A DNA stretch of 64,000 nucleotides, taken from positions 20,842-84,841 of the forward strand of contig MKTJ01000022.1 in assembly GCA_001898225.1 (NCBI GenBank), read 5' to 3'. The translations under genes and the position numbers were made by a program. Below, in pieces: positions 54,296 through 63,245 of the stretch; position 1 is the stretch's first letter, and each line of letters starts with the position of its first letter. Origin of the DNA: Chloroflexi bacterium 54-19. Its GTDB lineage: Bacteria > Chloroflexota > Chloroflexia > Chloroheliales > Chloroheliaceae. Under the pieces are notes generated by a model. It was given only the letters and a program-made list of their open reading frames with translations. It searched no databases and was not told the origin of the DNA.

Positions 54296-54324
54296 TTGAC
54301 ATGGGTTGACCGGCGGCATATAAT
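54296..54324 (+). promoter_or_regulatory. consensus sigma-70 promoter of thrS
   Basis: -35 TTGACA (54296-54301), exactly 17 bases, and -10 TATAAT (54319-54324): a perfect consensus. Transcription should begin near 54331, giving a leader of about 359 bases. A second TATAAT at 54339 has no good partner. Confidence 0.9.
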
Positions 54325-54330
54325 TAATCC

Positions 54331-54648
54331 GGTAACAATATAATAAAGCTTTGATTGGGAAAAGTACTCGGTGTCTTGCTAAATAGAGATTGACGGTCAC
54401 AGGCTGGAAGCCGTCTTTAGTCGCCCCGGCGAAAACCACCCATGAGCCGCTCCGGTAAGCCCCGGCCCAAAGAGCGCGGTCGAACCCGTTATCGTTCACC
54501 AAATGAGCGCCTTTGTCGGGCATATCCTGGTATATGGATAGGCGAGTGCGAGAAGGCGGAAAGCAGGGTGGAACCACGAAAGAGTAAACCTTTCGTCCCT
54601 CGTTTTTGTGTAATAACAAAACGCCAGGACGAAGGGATTTTTGTTTTT
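54331..54648 (+). promoter_or_regulatory. T-box riboswitch of thrS
   Basis: The T-box AGGGTGGAACCACG is at 54565-54578, and its partner CCTTTCGTCCCT ends at 54600, forming the antiterminator. A competing terminator pairs CCTTTCGTCC (54589-54598) with GGACGAAGGG (54627-54636) before ATTTTTGTTTTT. The TGGA bulge fits a tRNA-Thr with U at the discriminator position. The upstream part (54391-54480) is rich in stems (GACGG...CCGTC) as expected for Stem I; the specifier is probably an ACC codon, with GAAAACCACC at about 54431 one candidate. Uncharged tRNA-Thr should allow read-through into thrS. Confidence 0.92.
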
Positions 54649-54689
54649 ATAGCTCCTTTCCGGTCTGGCCCAAACAAACGAGGTTTTTT

Positions 54690-56558
54690 ATGAGTACGCA
54701 AGCTGAAGAAAAACACGCGGCGCTTCCCGAAGATTTGGACCGGATGCGCCATTCGACGGCCCACCTGATGGCAGCGGCGGTCCAGGCTCTCTGGCCGGAT
54801 GCCAAGTTCGGAGTCGGACCGGCGGTTAAAAATGGCTTTTATTACGATTTAGACCTGCCGGTAACGCTAACTCCTGCCGACCTGGGTAAAATCGAGCAGA
54901 AAATGCGCGAGTTGAAAAACAAAAAGTTACCTTACGAACGCGTTGAAATGCCGATTGATGCCGCTATCGAGGAAATGGACCGGCGTCACCAGCCCTTTAA
55001 GGTGGAACTGTTAAACCTGTTAAAGGAAAAAGGCAGCACGGCGGTAGCCAAAGAGACCGGTGACGATGACGCCGTAGGGGTAGACGAATCGGGCGGGGTG
55101 TCCCAGGTCTCCTTCTACAAGACGGGCGACTTCGTGGACCTGTGCCGGGGCCCGCACGTCAAAAATACCAGCGAGGTCGGCGCGTTCAAGCTGATGAGCA
55201 TCGCCGGGGCTTACTGGCGCGGTAACGAGAATAACCGGCAGTTGCAGCGTCTGTACGGGGCCGCTTTTGCTACGAAAGAACAACTCGACCAGTACCTGTG
55301 GCAACTCGAAGAAGCCAAGAAGCGCGACCACCGCAAACTCGGCCAGGAGCTGGACCTCTTTACCTTCTCCGACCTGGTCGGGGCCGGTCTGCCGCTCTTT
55401 ACGCCGCGTGGGACGCTCCTGCGCCGGTTGCTGGAAGACTTCCTCCAGTCGCTGCAAGAACCGGCGGGTTACCAGCGCGTAGTAATCCCTCACATCACGA
55501 AAAGCGACCTGTACAAGACGTCCGGTCACTGGGATAAATTCAAGGACGACCTGTTCCACGTTACGGGCAAAAGCGAGGAGGAGTTCTGCATCAAACCGAT
55601 GAACTGCCCTCACCACACCCAGATTTACGCCAGCCGCAAGCGCAGTTATCGCGAACTGCCAATGCGACTGAGCGAGGCGACGGCGGTCTACCGCGACGAA
55701 TTGCCCGGTACGCTGCAAGGTCTGTCGCGGGTCCGCATGATTACCCAGGACGACGCGCACGTCTTCTGCACGCCCGAACAGGTCGTGGACGAGGCGTTAA
55801 AGATTTACGACATTGTCGAGAAATTCTACGCGCCTTTTAACATGAAGTTATCGGTCCGGCTGTCGTTGTGGGACCCGAAACATCCCGAAAAATACCTGGG
55901 CACGCCCGAATTCTGGGAACAGACGCAGGAAATCTTACGGAATGTGCTGCGGGCCAAGGGGGCGGAGTGGTTCGAGGAAGAAGGCGAAGCGGCGTTCTAC
56001 GCGCCCAAGATTGACTTCACGGCCAGGGATGCCCTGGACCGGGCCTGGCAGTTGGCAACCATCCAGCTTGACTACAACCTGCCGGAACGGTTCGACCTGA
56101 AGTATGTCGCGCCGGACGGCCACGAAGCCCGCCCGGTCATGCTGCACCGGGCTATCCTGGGTTCGTTCGAGCGGTTCCTGTCGGTAATTATCGAGCATTA
56201 CGCCGGGGCTTTCCCGTCCTGGCTGGCCCCGGTCCAGGCAATGGTTATCCCGATTGCCGACCGCCACTTCGATTACGCTTCGCAGGTCTTGCTGCAAATC
56301 CAGGGCGCCAGTGGGGATACGCTTACCAACTCGTTCCGGGTAGAACTGGACGAGGCGCGTGAATCCATGCAGAAGAAGATTCGCAACGCCCAGTTGCAGA
56401 AGATTCCTTATATGCTGGTGGTGGGTGACAAAGAGGCCGAGAACGGCACGGTTTCGGTTCGTCTGCGGAGCGGGGCCGACCTCGGCAGCATGCCGGTAGC
56501 CGCTTTCATTGAGCGTCTGCGGGATGAAGTCAAAACCCGGGCCGACCTGAACGCTTAG
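54690..56558 (+). CDS. thrS: threonyl-tRNA synthetase
   Basis: 622-residue class II synthetase. The N2 editing domain has HSTAHLMAAAV and CRGPHV; the catalytic core has motif 2 around YRDELPGTLQGLSRVRMITQDDAHVF and zinc-site residues in CIKPMNCPHH. The anticodon domain ends the protein (VVGDKEAENGTVSVRLRSG). The protein begins almost directly at the editing domain, so the usual N-terminal TGS domain is absent. ATG at 54690 follows GAGG by six bases; a GTG at 54606 lies within the T-box terminator and is not a real start. Confidence 0.96.
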   Translation: MSTQAEEKHAALPEDLDRMRHSTAHLMAAAVQALWPDAKFGVGPAVKNGFYYDLDLPVTLTPADLGKIEQKMRELKNKKLPYERVEMPIDAAIEEMDRRHQPFKVELLNLLKEKGSTAVAKETGDDDAVGVDESGGVSQVSFYKTGDFVDLCRGPHVKNTSEVGAFKLMSIAGAYWRGNENNRQLQRLYGAAFATKEQLDQYLWQLEEAKKRDHRKLGQELDLFTFSDLVGAGLPLFTPRGTLLRRLLEDFLQSLQEPAGYQRVVIPHITKSDLYKTSGHWDKFKDDLFHVTGKSEEEFCIKPMNCPHHTQIYASRKRSYRELPMRLSEATAVYRDELPGTLQGLSRVRMITQDDAHVFCTPEQVVDEALKIYDIVEKFYAPFNMKLSVRLSLWDPKHPEKYLGTPEFWEQTQEILRNVLRAKGAEWFEEEGEAAFYAPKIDFTARDALDRAWQLATIQLDYNLPERFDLKYVAPDGHEARPVMLHRAILGSFERFLSVIIEHYAGAFPSWLAPVQAMVIPIADRHFDYASQVLLQIQGASGDTLTNSFRVELDEARESMQKKIRNAQLQKIPYMLVVGDKEAENGTVSVRLRSGADLGSMPVAAFIERLRDEVKTRADLNA

Positions 56559-56632
56559 GTTCGTGAAGCGTGGGTAAATCATCTTTAAGTGTTACACCAG
56601 TTTTAAGGTAACCCTAATTTGATTGGAACCCC

Positions 56633-56660
56633 GTTTAACGTTGTTTCGCGCCCTTTAGGG
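56633..56660 (+). repeat. dispersed repeat, copy 2 (after thrS)
   Basis: GTTTAACGTTGTTTCG followed by CGCCCTTTAGGG, matching the inverted copy in the rnpA tail (11493-11528) at 27 of 28 positions. GAACGTTTAACG follows at once, giving a partial inverted symmetry. Confidence 0.7.
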
Positions 56661-56679
56661 TGAACGTTTAACGCATTTG

Positions 56680-56720
56680 TAGGTTGGTAGAGCTTGACGC
56701 TCTTACCAACCTATTTTATT
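56680..56720 (+). terminator. hairpin terminator after thrS
   Basis: TAGGTTGGTAGAGC pairs with GCTCTTACCAACCTA (one bulged A), followed by TTTTATTATT. It probably ends the thrS transcript. It also resembles the palindrome at 18613. Confidence 0.75.
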
Positions 56721-56783
56721 ATTGCTACCACCGAAGCAGTTTGGAGATTAGAGAGATACATCACCGGAAAGGTATTGGGTAAG

Positions 56784-57794
56784 TTGGCGTCAGAATTAGT
56801 GGGGGTAACAACAAAAGCCCGCGTAATAATTACCGGCATTGGCGGGTTTGTTGGCAGTCACCTGGCCGATTACTTGCTCAAAAATTTTCCCGGCCTGACC
56901 ATTCACGGCATTTGCAATGCTCGAAGCCAGGCCAACCTGGCCCACCTGGCCGGAAATCCTCGTGTAGTTTTGCACCGCCTGAACTTACAAGATTGTCCGC
57001 AGGTTACGGCTATCCTGGCCGAGGTTGCCCCGGCCTATATCTTTCACCTGGCCGCACAGAGTCTGCCCGGCGCATCTATTAACACCCCCGGCGAAACTCT
57101 CAACACTAACATCAATATCACGCTGAGCCTGTTCGAGGCCATTCGCCAGGCCGGTCTTACCGGGCAGGTCCGGCTGCTAAATGCCGGGAGCGGCGACACC
57201 TACGGCTTTATCGAGCCGGAAGATTTGCCCATTAGGGAGACCACCCCTTTCCGGCCCGGCAATCCTTATGCGGTCAGCAAAATTGCCCAGGAAATGCTCG
57301 GCTATCAGTATTTTCGCTCCTACAAAATTCAGATTTTTAATACGCGAGCTTTCAATCACCTGGGGCCGCGCCTGGGGGAAGCCCTGGCACCCGGCGCATT
57401 CGCCCGCCAGATTGCCGAGGCCGAGGCCGGGAAAATTCTGCCGGTCCTGCGCGTGGGCAATCTCGACTCCCAGCGCGATTTCACGGACGTGCGCGACATT
57501 GTGCGGGCCTACTGGCTGGCCCTGAACTCCCCCGCCTGCCAGCCCGGCGAACCCTACAACCTTTGCTCCGGGCAGAGCCACAGCATCAAGGATGTCCTAC
57601 ATAAGCTGCTGGCCTACTCCAACCGTGAACTGGAAATCCAGACCGACGAAAGCCGGATGCGTCCCAGTGACATTCCGACGGTCCAAGGCGATTTCTCCAA
57701 GTTCCGCGAGGCGACCGGTTGGCAGCCCGAAATCTCCTTCGACCAGAGTTTACTCGACCTTCTCAACTACTGGCGCGAACGAGTTAAAGCTTAA
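56784..57794 (+). CDS. nucleotide-sugar SDR (GDP-6-deoxy-hexose reductase/GMD-like)
   Basis: About 336 residues. The NAD(P) site RVIITGIGGFVGSHLADYLL, the catalytic Tyr-x-x-x-Lys in NPYAVSKIAQE, and the RVGNLDSQRDFTDVRDIVRAY block resemble GDP-4-keto-6-deoxy-mannose reductases (Rmd) and GDP-mannose dehydratases. It probably makes a deoxy-sugar donor for surface polymers. The start is uncertain: reading back to 56694 would run through the thrS terminator, so a TTG at 56784, about ten bases after GGAAAGG, is preferred (GTG at 56799 is also possible). Confidence 0.82.
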   Translation: MASELVGVTTKARVIITGIGGFVGSHLADYLLKNFPGLTIHGICNARSQANLAHLAGNPRVVLHRLNLQDCPQVTAILAEVAPAYIFHLAAQSLPGASINTPGETLNTNINITLSLFEAIRQAGLTGQVRLLNAGSGDTYGFIEPEDLPIRETTPFRPGNPYAVSKIAQEMLGYQYFRSYKIQIFNTRAFNHLGPRLGEALAPGAFARQIAEAEAGKILPVLRVGNLDSQRDFTDVRDIVRAYWLALNSPACQPGEPYNLCSGQSHSIKDVLHKLLAYSNRELEIQTDESRMRPSDIPTVQGDFSKFREATGWQPEISFDQSLLDLLNYWRERVKA

Positions 57795-57802
57795 TTTCTA
57801 CT

Positions 57803-58459
57803 TTACAGATTTTCTAATTTGGTAAGCCACTCATCAAAATGGGGACATTCGGCTCTTATCCGGTCAATACCTATTTCAAGAACAAGTAAAGGTCCATCAA
57901 CAGTTTTCGAATAACTGGAAATCAGTTTTATAAGCCGTTTACTAGGAGCCGTTTCACTTCCTTCGTCTATTTCTTCTGGGGAATTATATTTACTTTTAAT
58001 CTTCTCAAGGTTACTTGCCACATTCGTACCGGGAAATGCATTCGAAACTACCTCAGGAGCTACAAAAACCATAGCTTCAAATTCGTGTAACTGAATATAT
58101 GGAATGAACCTGCTATCGTTGATTTTTCTGGCAAATGCTTGCTCCAAGAATTCTACTCTTGTATAACAGTTACCTGCCGGAAGTTCATCATATGATGGAA
58201 AATCGGTAGCTATGGCGTAAAAGTCGAACATGGTTGTTACGGCACTAACACTTGTATCTCGTAATAATTTAGATAAATCATTCTCAATCTTACCAAAGGA
58301 CCGACCACCTCCTTTGGCCTTTTTCTGGTTCGCGGCCCTACTTGTATAAACAATAATTGGGATGATAAGTATTTCTTTTTCAAGAAGATAAGGATTAAAA
58401 ACCTCTTTGATAAATGTTTCTTCTGCCTGACCTTCTACCAAAATGAAAACCTTTTTCAT
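57803..58459 (-). CDS. DUF4276-family (TOPRIM-like) protein
   Basis: 218 residues. The pattern FILVEGQAEETFIKEVF at the start, an Asp-rich strand FDFYAIATDFP, and LHEFEAMVF match DUF4276, whose fold is thought to be related to TOPRIM nucleases. It overlaps the AAA ATPase gene by ATGA, so the two are made together. The DNA is clearly A+T-richer than the neighbours. Such pairs recall ATPase-TOPRIM defence modules (PARIS, OLD/Gabija types); a defence role is inferred. Confidence 0.8.
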   Translation of the reverse strand: MKKVFILVEGQAEETFIKEVFNPYLLEKEILIIPIIVYTSRAANQKKAKGGGRSFGKIENDLSKLLRDTSVSAVTTMFDFYAIATDFPSYDELPAGNCYTRVEFLEQAFARKINDSRFIPYIQLHEFEAMVFVAPEVVSNAFPGTNVASNLEKIKSKYNSPEEIDEGSETAPSKRLIKLISSYSKTVDGPLLVLEIGIDRIRAECPHFDEWLTKLENL

Positions 58460-59550
58460 CCTGGTCTACCACCAATAAGGTTCTTTTCCCAAATCTCTCC
58501 CAAACTATAATCTTCTAGCCATAAGTTAAGGTCACGGGTTTTTAGAGGAGTAAAAGTAGATTGATTATCTTTGCGATCTACAACGATAATATTTTCAGGG
58601 CTAAAATGATTGACCAGAGGAACCGATTGCGTAGAAATTATTATTTGAGACTTAATAGAAGCGCTTTCTAATAAACCCGCCAATAATGTAATTGCATAAG
58701 GATGTAAACCCAATTCAGGCTCATCAATTAAGATAGTGGCAGGTAATTCCGGTTGAAGTAAAAGAGTTGCTAAACAAATAAATCTTAAAGTCCCATCTGA
58801 AAGTGAACTCGCATTAAAATAACCATCATCATTTTTTTCTCGCCATTCTAATTGAATGTTTTCAGGATTAAGTGGAGAAGGTCTGAGAACAAAATCATCA
58901 AAAAAAGGAGCGGCTAATTGAATAACTTTAATTATTCTTTCATAAGAATAGCGCTGCGTTTCTTTTAGTAAATAAAGAAACGCAGCTAAATTTGCCGCAT
59001 CTGGTTTCAAATAGGCATTATCGTTTATCTTATTTGTTTGTTTAATTCTGGCATTTTCGCTTGTATCGTGAAAATGGTAAACCTTCCAACTCTGTAATGC
59101 GTCGAGAACATGCTCAGCTATCTTACTAGAATTTATGAGAATACGTTCCTCCAACAATGATTCTTTATGACCACGTCCGAGTATTTCCTGAAAAGGTTGG
59201 TCATATTTTGAATTAGGAGCCTGGAAAAAACAACGTTCATCACCAAAGAAAAGAGAATCATCGGCGGAAGGAACGAGTTCGGCTTTATAACTATTAAGTC
59301 CGAAAAAAAGTTCAATTTCAAGAGACGTTGTCTTTTTTCGTCCATAATGCAATAAAACATTTGCTCCACCAGCCTGACGAACATAAAACTGCAAATTCTC
59401 TTCAATAATTTGGTTTATAAGCCTGAAAACCCCAATAAAATTACTCTTACCTGCCCCATTTGCTCCAATCAAAACATTTAATGAGCCTAATTCAAGGTCC
59501 ATTTCTTTTATGGACTTAAACCCTTTTACTTTTATCCTATCAAGTTTCAT
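58456..59550 (-). CDS. AAA/ABC-type ATPase (AAA_21-like) of a DUF4276 pair
   Basis: 364 residues. MKLDRIKVKGFKSIKEMDLELG leads to Walker A GANGAGKS (29-36). The signature is LSDGTLRFICLATLL, Walker B ILIDEPELGLHP, and a switch motif is in IIISTQSVPLVNHF. This is the SMC/RecF-like ATPase type found with OLD, Gabija and PARIS-like systems. AAGAGG precedes the ATG by eight bases. A+T-rich codon use and its isolated place between housekeeping genes suggest transfer. Confidence 0.85.
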   Translation of the reverse strand: MKLDRIKVKGFKSIKEMDLELGSLNVLIGANGAGKSNFIGVFRLINQIIEENLQFYVRQAGGANVLLHYGRKKTTSLEIELFFGLNSYKAELVPSADDSLFFGDERCFFQAPNSKYDQPFQEILGRGHKESLLEERILINSSKIAEHVLDALQSWKVYHFHDTSENARIKQTNKINDNAYLKPDAANLAAFLYLLKETQRYSYERIIKVIQLAAPFFDDFVLRPSPLNPENIQLEWREKNDDGYFNASSLSDGTLRFICLATLLLQPELPATILIDEPELGLHPYAITLLAGLLESASIKSQIIISTQSVPLVNHFSPENIIVVDRKDNQSTFTPLKTRDLNLWLEDYSLGEIWEKNLIGGRPG

Positions 59551-59615
59551 TTCTTGACCTCTTAATTACAATTGAAACCTGTTTTAATTATAGCTCACCA
59601 AATCTAAAAATAGTG

Positions 59616-61241
59616 CTATTTAGCCCGCAAGAGCGACACACTCTCCATGTGATAGGTCTGGGGGAACATGTCCACCGCCCTGGTGCGGACCAACTCGTAG
59701 CCTTCCGACAGGATTTTTATATCACGGGCCAGGGTGCTGGGGTCGCACGAAACATAAACCAGCACGGGCGGTCGCGTTTTCAGGAGGCTGTGCAGCAGGG
59801 CCGGGTCGCACCCGCGCCGGGGCGGGTCCACCAGGGCCCCATCGTAATGTTCCCCCTGCGCTTCCAGTTCGAGGATATATTCTTCCGCTTTAGCCGCCAC
59901 AAAACTACACTGGTCTTCGAGGCCGTTAAGCCGGGCATTTTCAGCCGCACCCTCGACCGCCCCGGCATATTCCTCGATGCCCAGGACTTTCGCGCCGCGC
60001 CGGGCCATCTGCAAGGCAAAAGTGCCGACCCCGCAGTAAATATCGAGCAGCCGCTTGCCCCGCAGATTCAACCCCGCCTCGCCAAACGCACCCAGGGCCT
60101 CCCGGACCAGTTCGACCGCCATCGGGGAATTCGATTGGAAGAAAGCCAGGGGCGGCACCCGGTAGGTCACGCCGTCCAAAGCCTCGGCTATAAACGGGTC
60201 GCCGCCGACCGCTTCCAATCGCCGCTTGCGCCCTTCCCCGACCACTGTTAGTTCGACATAGCGGTCTAACGACCTCTGCAATTCCTCCAGAAACGGCTGC
60301 AAGTCAGTCACTTGCCACTCACCGAGCATGCGCAAAACCAGCAGCATCGTCGGGCGAGGTTTTTCCAGGGCCAACTCCAGCGGCCCGACCGCCAGAAACC
60401 TTTCCAGGGCCGCCAGCTTGCGGGTGGGGTCTTCGCTGTAACTTGCCAGGGCCGCGATTTCTTCGGCGGAAATCGGCGCGTCACCCGAAACCCCACCGAC
60501 CCGGATTGTTACCTGGTGGACCCGCCTGGGCAGGTGTTTTTGCAAAGCCCTTGTCAGCGGCTCAATCGCCAGGGTTATCAGGGGGTGGGAAATGTGGCAG
60601 GACTGGACCGGCACCAGCCTGATGCTATTCTGGCGGTGAAAACAGGGCCGTCCATCGTGCTCGTCAACCTGGAACTCGACATTGTTCCGGTAACCCCAGG
60701 GACTGACCGCTGCCAGGGGTGAAAGCAAAGGCGGTTCGCGGTCCACGAAACCACCAAGCCGGACCATCTGGTCGCGCAGGATATTGTGTTTGTAATTTAG
60801 CTGGGCGGCGTAGTCGGCGTGCTGCCACTGGCACCCCCCGCAGTTGGGCCATTTATCCACCCCGAAATAAGGGCAGGGCGCTTCGCGGCGGTCGGGAGAA
60901 GCCTGCTCGACGTTGCGGACGTTTGCCTTAATAAAACTCTTTTTGCGGCGGTAAAGCTGGACCTCGACCGTTTCACCGGGTAAACCACCCGTCACGAAGA
61001 CCACCTGCGAACCCGCCGGGACCGGTGGAGCGACCAGTTCGGTTTCAACCGGCTCCTTGAGCGGCTGGAAATCGCCTTCTTCCGCACCTTCAGGCAGTTC
61101 TTCTGTGGCGGCCGGGCCGCCTTTCGGAGCCGCACTCGCCTCCGGCAACCGGGCAACTACCTCGCCGCCATAGGCCATTTCCTGCAAACGTAACCCGCTA
61201 ACAATCTCCGGGGCCGGTTTTTCCCGTAATTTTTTCGCCAT
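59616..61241 (-). CDS. 23S rRNA (uracil-5-)-methyltransferase, RlmD/RumA-like
   Basis: 541 residues. The TRAM-like N-terminus (LRLQEMAYGGEVVARLP) is interrupted by an acidic, Pro-rich insert of about 45 residues (to about VAPPVPAGSQVVF). The iron-sulfur cysteines are in CPYFGVDKWPNCGGC and probably QSCHIS. The SAM site is LLDIYCGVGTFALQMA, and the catalytic region is VDPPRRGCD and LVYVSCDPSTLARD, with the Cys nucleophile. It methylates a uracil in RNA; whether 23S U1939 or another site is not shown. Confidence 0.88.
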   Translation of the reverse strand: MAKKLREKPAPEIVSGLRLQEMAYGGEVVARLPEASAAPKGGPAATEELPEGAEEGDFQPLKEPVETELVAPPVPAGSQVVFVTGGLPGETVEVQLYRRKKSFIKANVRNVEQASPDRREAPCPYFGVDKWPNCGGCQWQHADYAAQLNYKHNILRDQMVRLGGFVDREPPLLSPLAAVSPWGYRNNVEFQVDEHDGRPCFHRQNSIRLVPVQSCHISHPLITLAIEPLTRALQKHLPRRVHQVTIRVGGVSGDAPISAEEIAALASYSEDPTRKLAALERFLAVGPLELALEKPRPTMLLVLRMLGEWQVTDLQPFLEELQRSLDRYVELTVVGEGRKRRLEAVGGDPFIAEALDGVTYRVPPLAFFQSNSPMAVELVREALGAFGEAGLNLRGKRLLDIYCGVGTFALQMARRGAKVLGIEEYAGAVEGAAENARLNGLEDQCSFVAAKAEEYILELEAQGEHYDGALVDPPRRGCDPALLHSLLKTRPPVLVYVSCDPSTLARDIKILSEGYELVRTRAVDMFPQTYHMESVSLLRAK

Positions 61242-61343
61242 TAGTACCTATTTCCCCTGGTTTAAGTTTGACAAACCCGCTACATTAACTTATAGATGTA
61301 ACTGAGATTTTAACACATTTAACACCCAAAGCCGGCTTGAGTT

Positions 61344-63245
61344 ATGTGGTATCGCAACCGCTATCTTTTTATCCTTGATACAGCCATCTGCCTGCTGATT
61401 TTTCCGCTGGTCCTGTTCATACGCCTGGACCGGCCCGATGTGTTGCCCCAGGCCTGGAATGACTTCTTGCCGCTAATCATCCCGATTGTCGTACTAAAGC
61501 TGCTGGTCTTTACCCTGTTTGGCTTCTACCGCCGGGCCTGGTATTACCTGAGCCTGTCGGACCTTTATCCGCTGCTTTTCGCTGTAATTGTCGCTTCCAC
61601 AGCGATTGCCCTTTTTACCCTGCTCATCAATAACACCATCCCAACCTACGCCGCTAACTGGTTTCCCCGCAGCTATTTTATCCTCGATGGCTTATTGAGC
61701 CTGATTCTTATCGGTGGGTCGCGGGTGATGGTGCGGGTGGTCTTCGAGCGGACCGAAAACGAACGCACTAGCCACCGCCCTACCAGCCGAAAAAGGGTCA
61801 TAATCGTGGGAGCCGGGGACGCCGGGATTGCCGTTGCCAGGGAGATTTTGCGAAGCCGCCGCCAGTACGAACTGGTCGGCTTCGTGGATTACGACGAGCG
61901 CAAAAAAGGACAGCGTATCCAGGGTAGGCCGGTCCTGGGCGTCCATTCATACTTGCCCGAAGCCATCCGGCGGCACGGCGTAGACGAAGTGATTATCGCA
62001 ATTCCTAACGCGCCCGGTACGGTGGTCCGGCGTGTCCTCGAAATGTGCAAAACTGAAAATGTGCCCACCAAGACAGTGCCGGGCGTCAACGAGCTTATCG
62101 AGGGGCGCGTCTCGCTCAAAGAGATTCGCGATGTGCAGATTACCGACCTCCTACGCCGGATGCCGGTGGTGCAGGATACCGAGGCCATCGCCAGTTTCCT
62201 GAGCCAGGTCACGGTCATGGTCACGGGGGCGGGGGGCTCTATCGGTAGCGAGTTGTGCCGTAAAATCGCCGCTTTTAACCCGGCCCGGATGGTGTTGTTC
62301 GGGCGGGGCGAAAACAGCATCTTCCACATTCAAAACGAACTCCACCGGCTTTTCCCGCACATCCCGCTCATCCCGGTTATCGGTGACATCCGGGACGCCC
62401 TGAAAGTAGACTGGGTCATCGGGCAGTACCACCCGGAAGTCATTTTCCACGCCGCCGCCCACAAACACGTCCCCCTGATGGAACAAAACGCCGAGGAAGT
62501 TATCAATGTCAACGTCCTGGGGACCAAGAACCTGGCCGAGGCCGCCGTCCGCCATGGGGTCAAACGGTTCGTGGCGATTTCGACCGATAAAGCGGTCAAC
62601 CCGGTCAATGTGATGGGCGGCTCGAAACGGCTGGCTGAACTGATTATCCAGGATTTAGCCCGCTCCAACGCTGCGACCTCGTTTGTGGCGGTGCGGTTCG
62701 GGAACGTGCTGGGGAGCCGGGGCAGCGTGGTGCCTGTTTTGAAGGAGCAAATCGCCCAGGGCGGACCTGTAACCATCACACACCCAGATATTACCCGTTA
62801 CTTCATGACCATCCCCGAAGCAGCCTCACTGGTAATCCAGGCCGGGGCGATGGGTGTAGGCGGTGAAATATTTGTCCTCGATATGGGAGAGCCGGTCAAA
62901 ATCGTGGACCTGGCGAAAGATTTAATCCGGTTGAGCGGGTTTGAAGTAGGCGAAGATATTGCGATTGAGTTTACCGGGCTACGACCGGGCGAAAAGATGT
63001 ACGAGGAATTATTGACCCACAAGGAAACGCTGGGCCATACCCGCCACCAGAAGATTTTTGTCGCGCCCCCCTCCGAGCCGATTCCCCACAACCGGTTGGA
63101 ATTGTATTTGCAGGAGTTAGAAGACCTGGCCCGCTGTTTCGACCGGGCAACCCTCCGCAAGCGACTGCTCGAAATCGTCAGCCAGGCCGACGAACCGACC
63201 CACCTGATCACCCCTTCGCCACGGTCCGAACCGGAAACCGCCTAG
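61344..63245 (+). CDS. CapD/FlaA1-type polysaccharide biosynthesis dehydratase
   Basis: 633 residues. Four membrane segments (about 10-120) precede a CoA-binding-like domain (KRVIIVGAGDAGIAVAREIL) and an SDR domain with VTGAGGSIGSELCRKI. The catalytic region STDKAVNPVNVMGGSKRLAE has Met where short SDRs have Tyr, which is normal for this long PglF/CapD branch; Lys is kept. It is expected to be a UDP-GlcNAc 4,6-dehydratase-like enzyme at the membrane for capsule, S-layer or protein glycans. It ends in a 4-bp convergent overlap with the acetyltransferase. Confidence 0.9.
   Translation: MWYRNRYLFILDTAICLLIFPLVLFIRLDRPDVLPQAWNDFLPLIIPIVVLKLLVFTLFGFYRRAWYYLSLSDLYPLLFAVIVASTAIALFTLLINNTIPTYAANWFPRSYFILDGLLSLILIGGSRVMVRVVFERTENERTSHRPTSRKRVIIVGAGDAGIAVAREILRSRRQYELVGFVDYDERKKGQRIQGRPVLGVHSYLPEAIRRHGVDEVIIAIPNAPGTVVRRVLEMCKTENVPTKTVPGVNELIEGRVSLKEIRDVQITDLLRRMPVVQDTEAIASFLSQVTVMVTGAGGSIGSELCRKIAAFNPARMVLFGRGENSIFHIQNELHRLFPHIPLIPVIGDIRDALKVDWVIGQYHPEVIFHAAAHKHVPLMEQNAEEVINVNVLGTKNLAEAAVRHGVKRFVAISTDKAVNPVNVMGGSKRLAELIIQDLARSNAATSFVAVRFGNVLGSRGSVVPVLKEQIAQGGPVTITHPDITRYFMTIPEAASLVIQAGAMGVGGEIFVLDMGEPVKIVDLAKDLIRLSGFEVGEDIAIEFTGLRPGEKMYEELLTHKETLGHTRHQKIFVAPPSEPIPHNRLELYLQELEDLARCFDRATLRKRLLEIVSQADEPTHLITPSPRSEPETA

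Noticed and set aside
54606..54689. In-frame GTG extension of thrS
   Set aside because: It lies inside the T-box terminator; the ATG at 54690 has GAGG and fits the domain start.
56694..56783. Extended N-terminus of the nucleotide-sugar SDR
   Set aside because: The codons run through the thrS terminator hairpin and encode non-conserved residues without a ribosome site.
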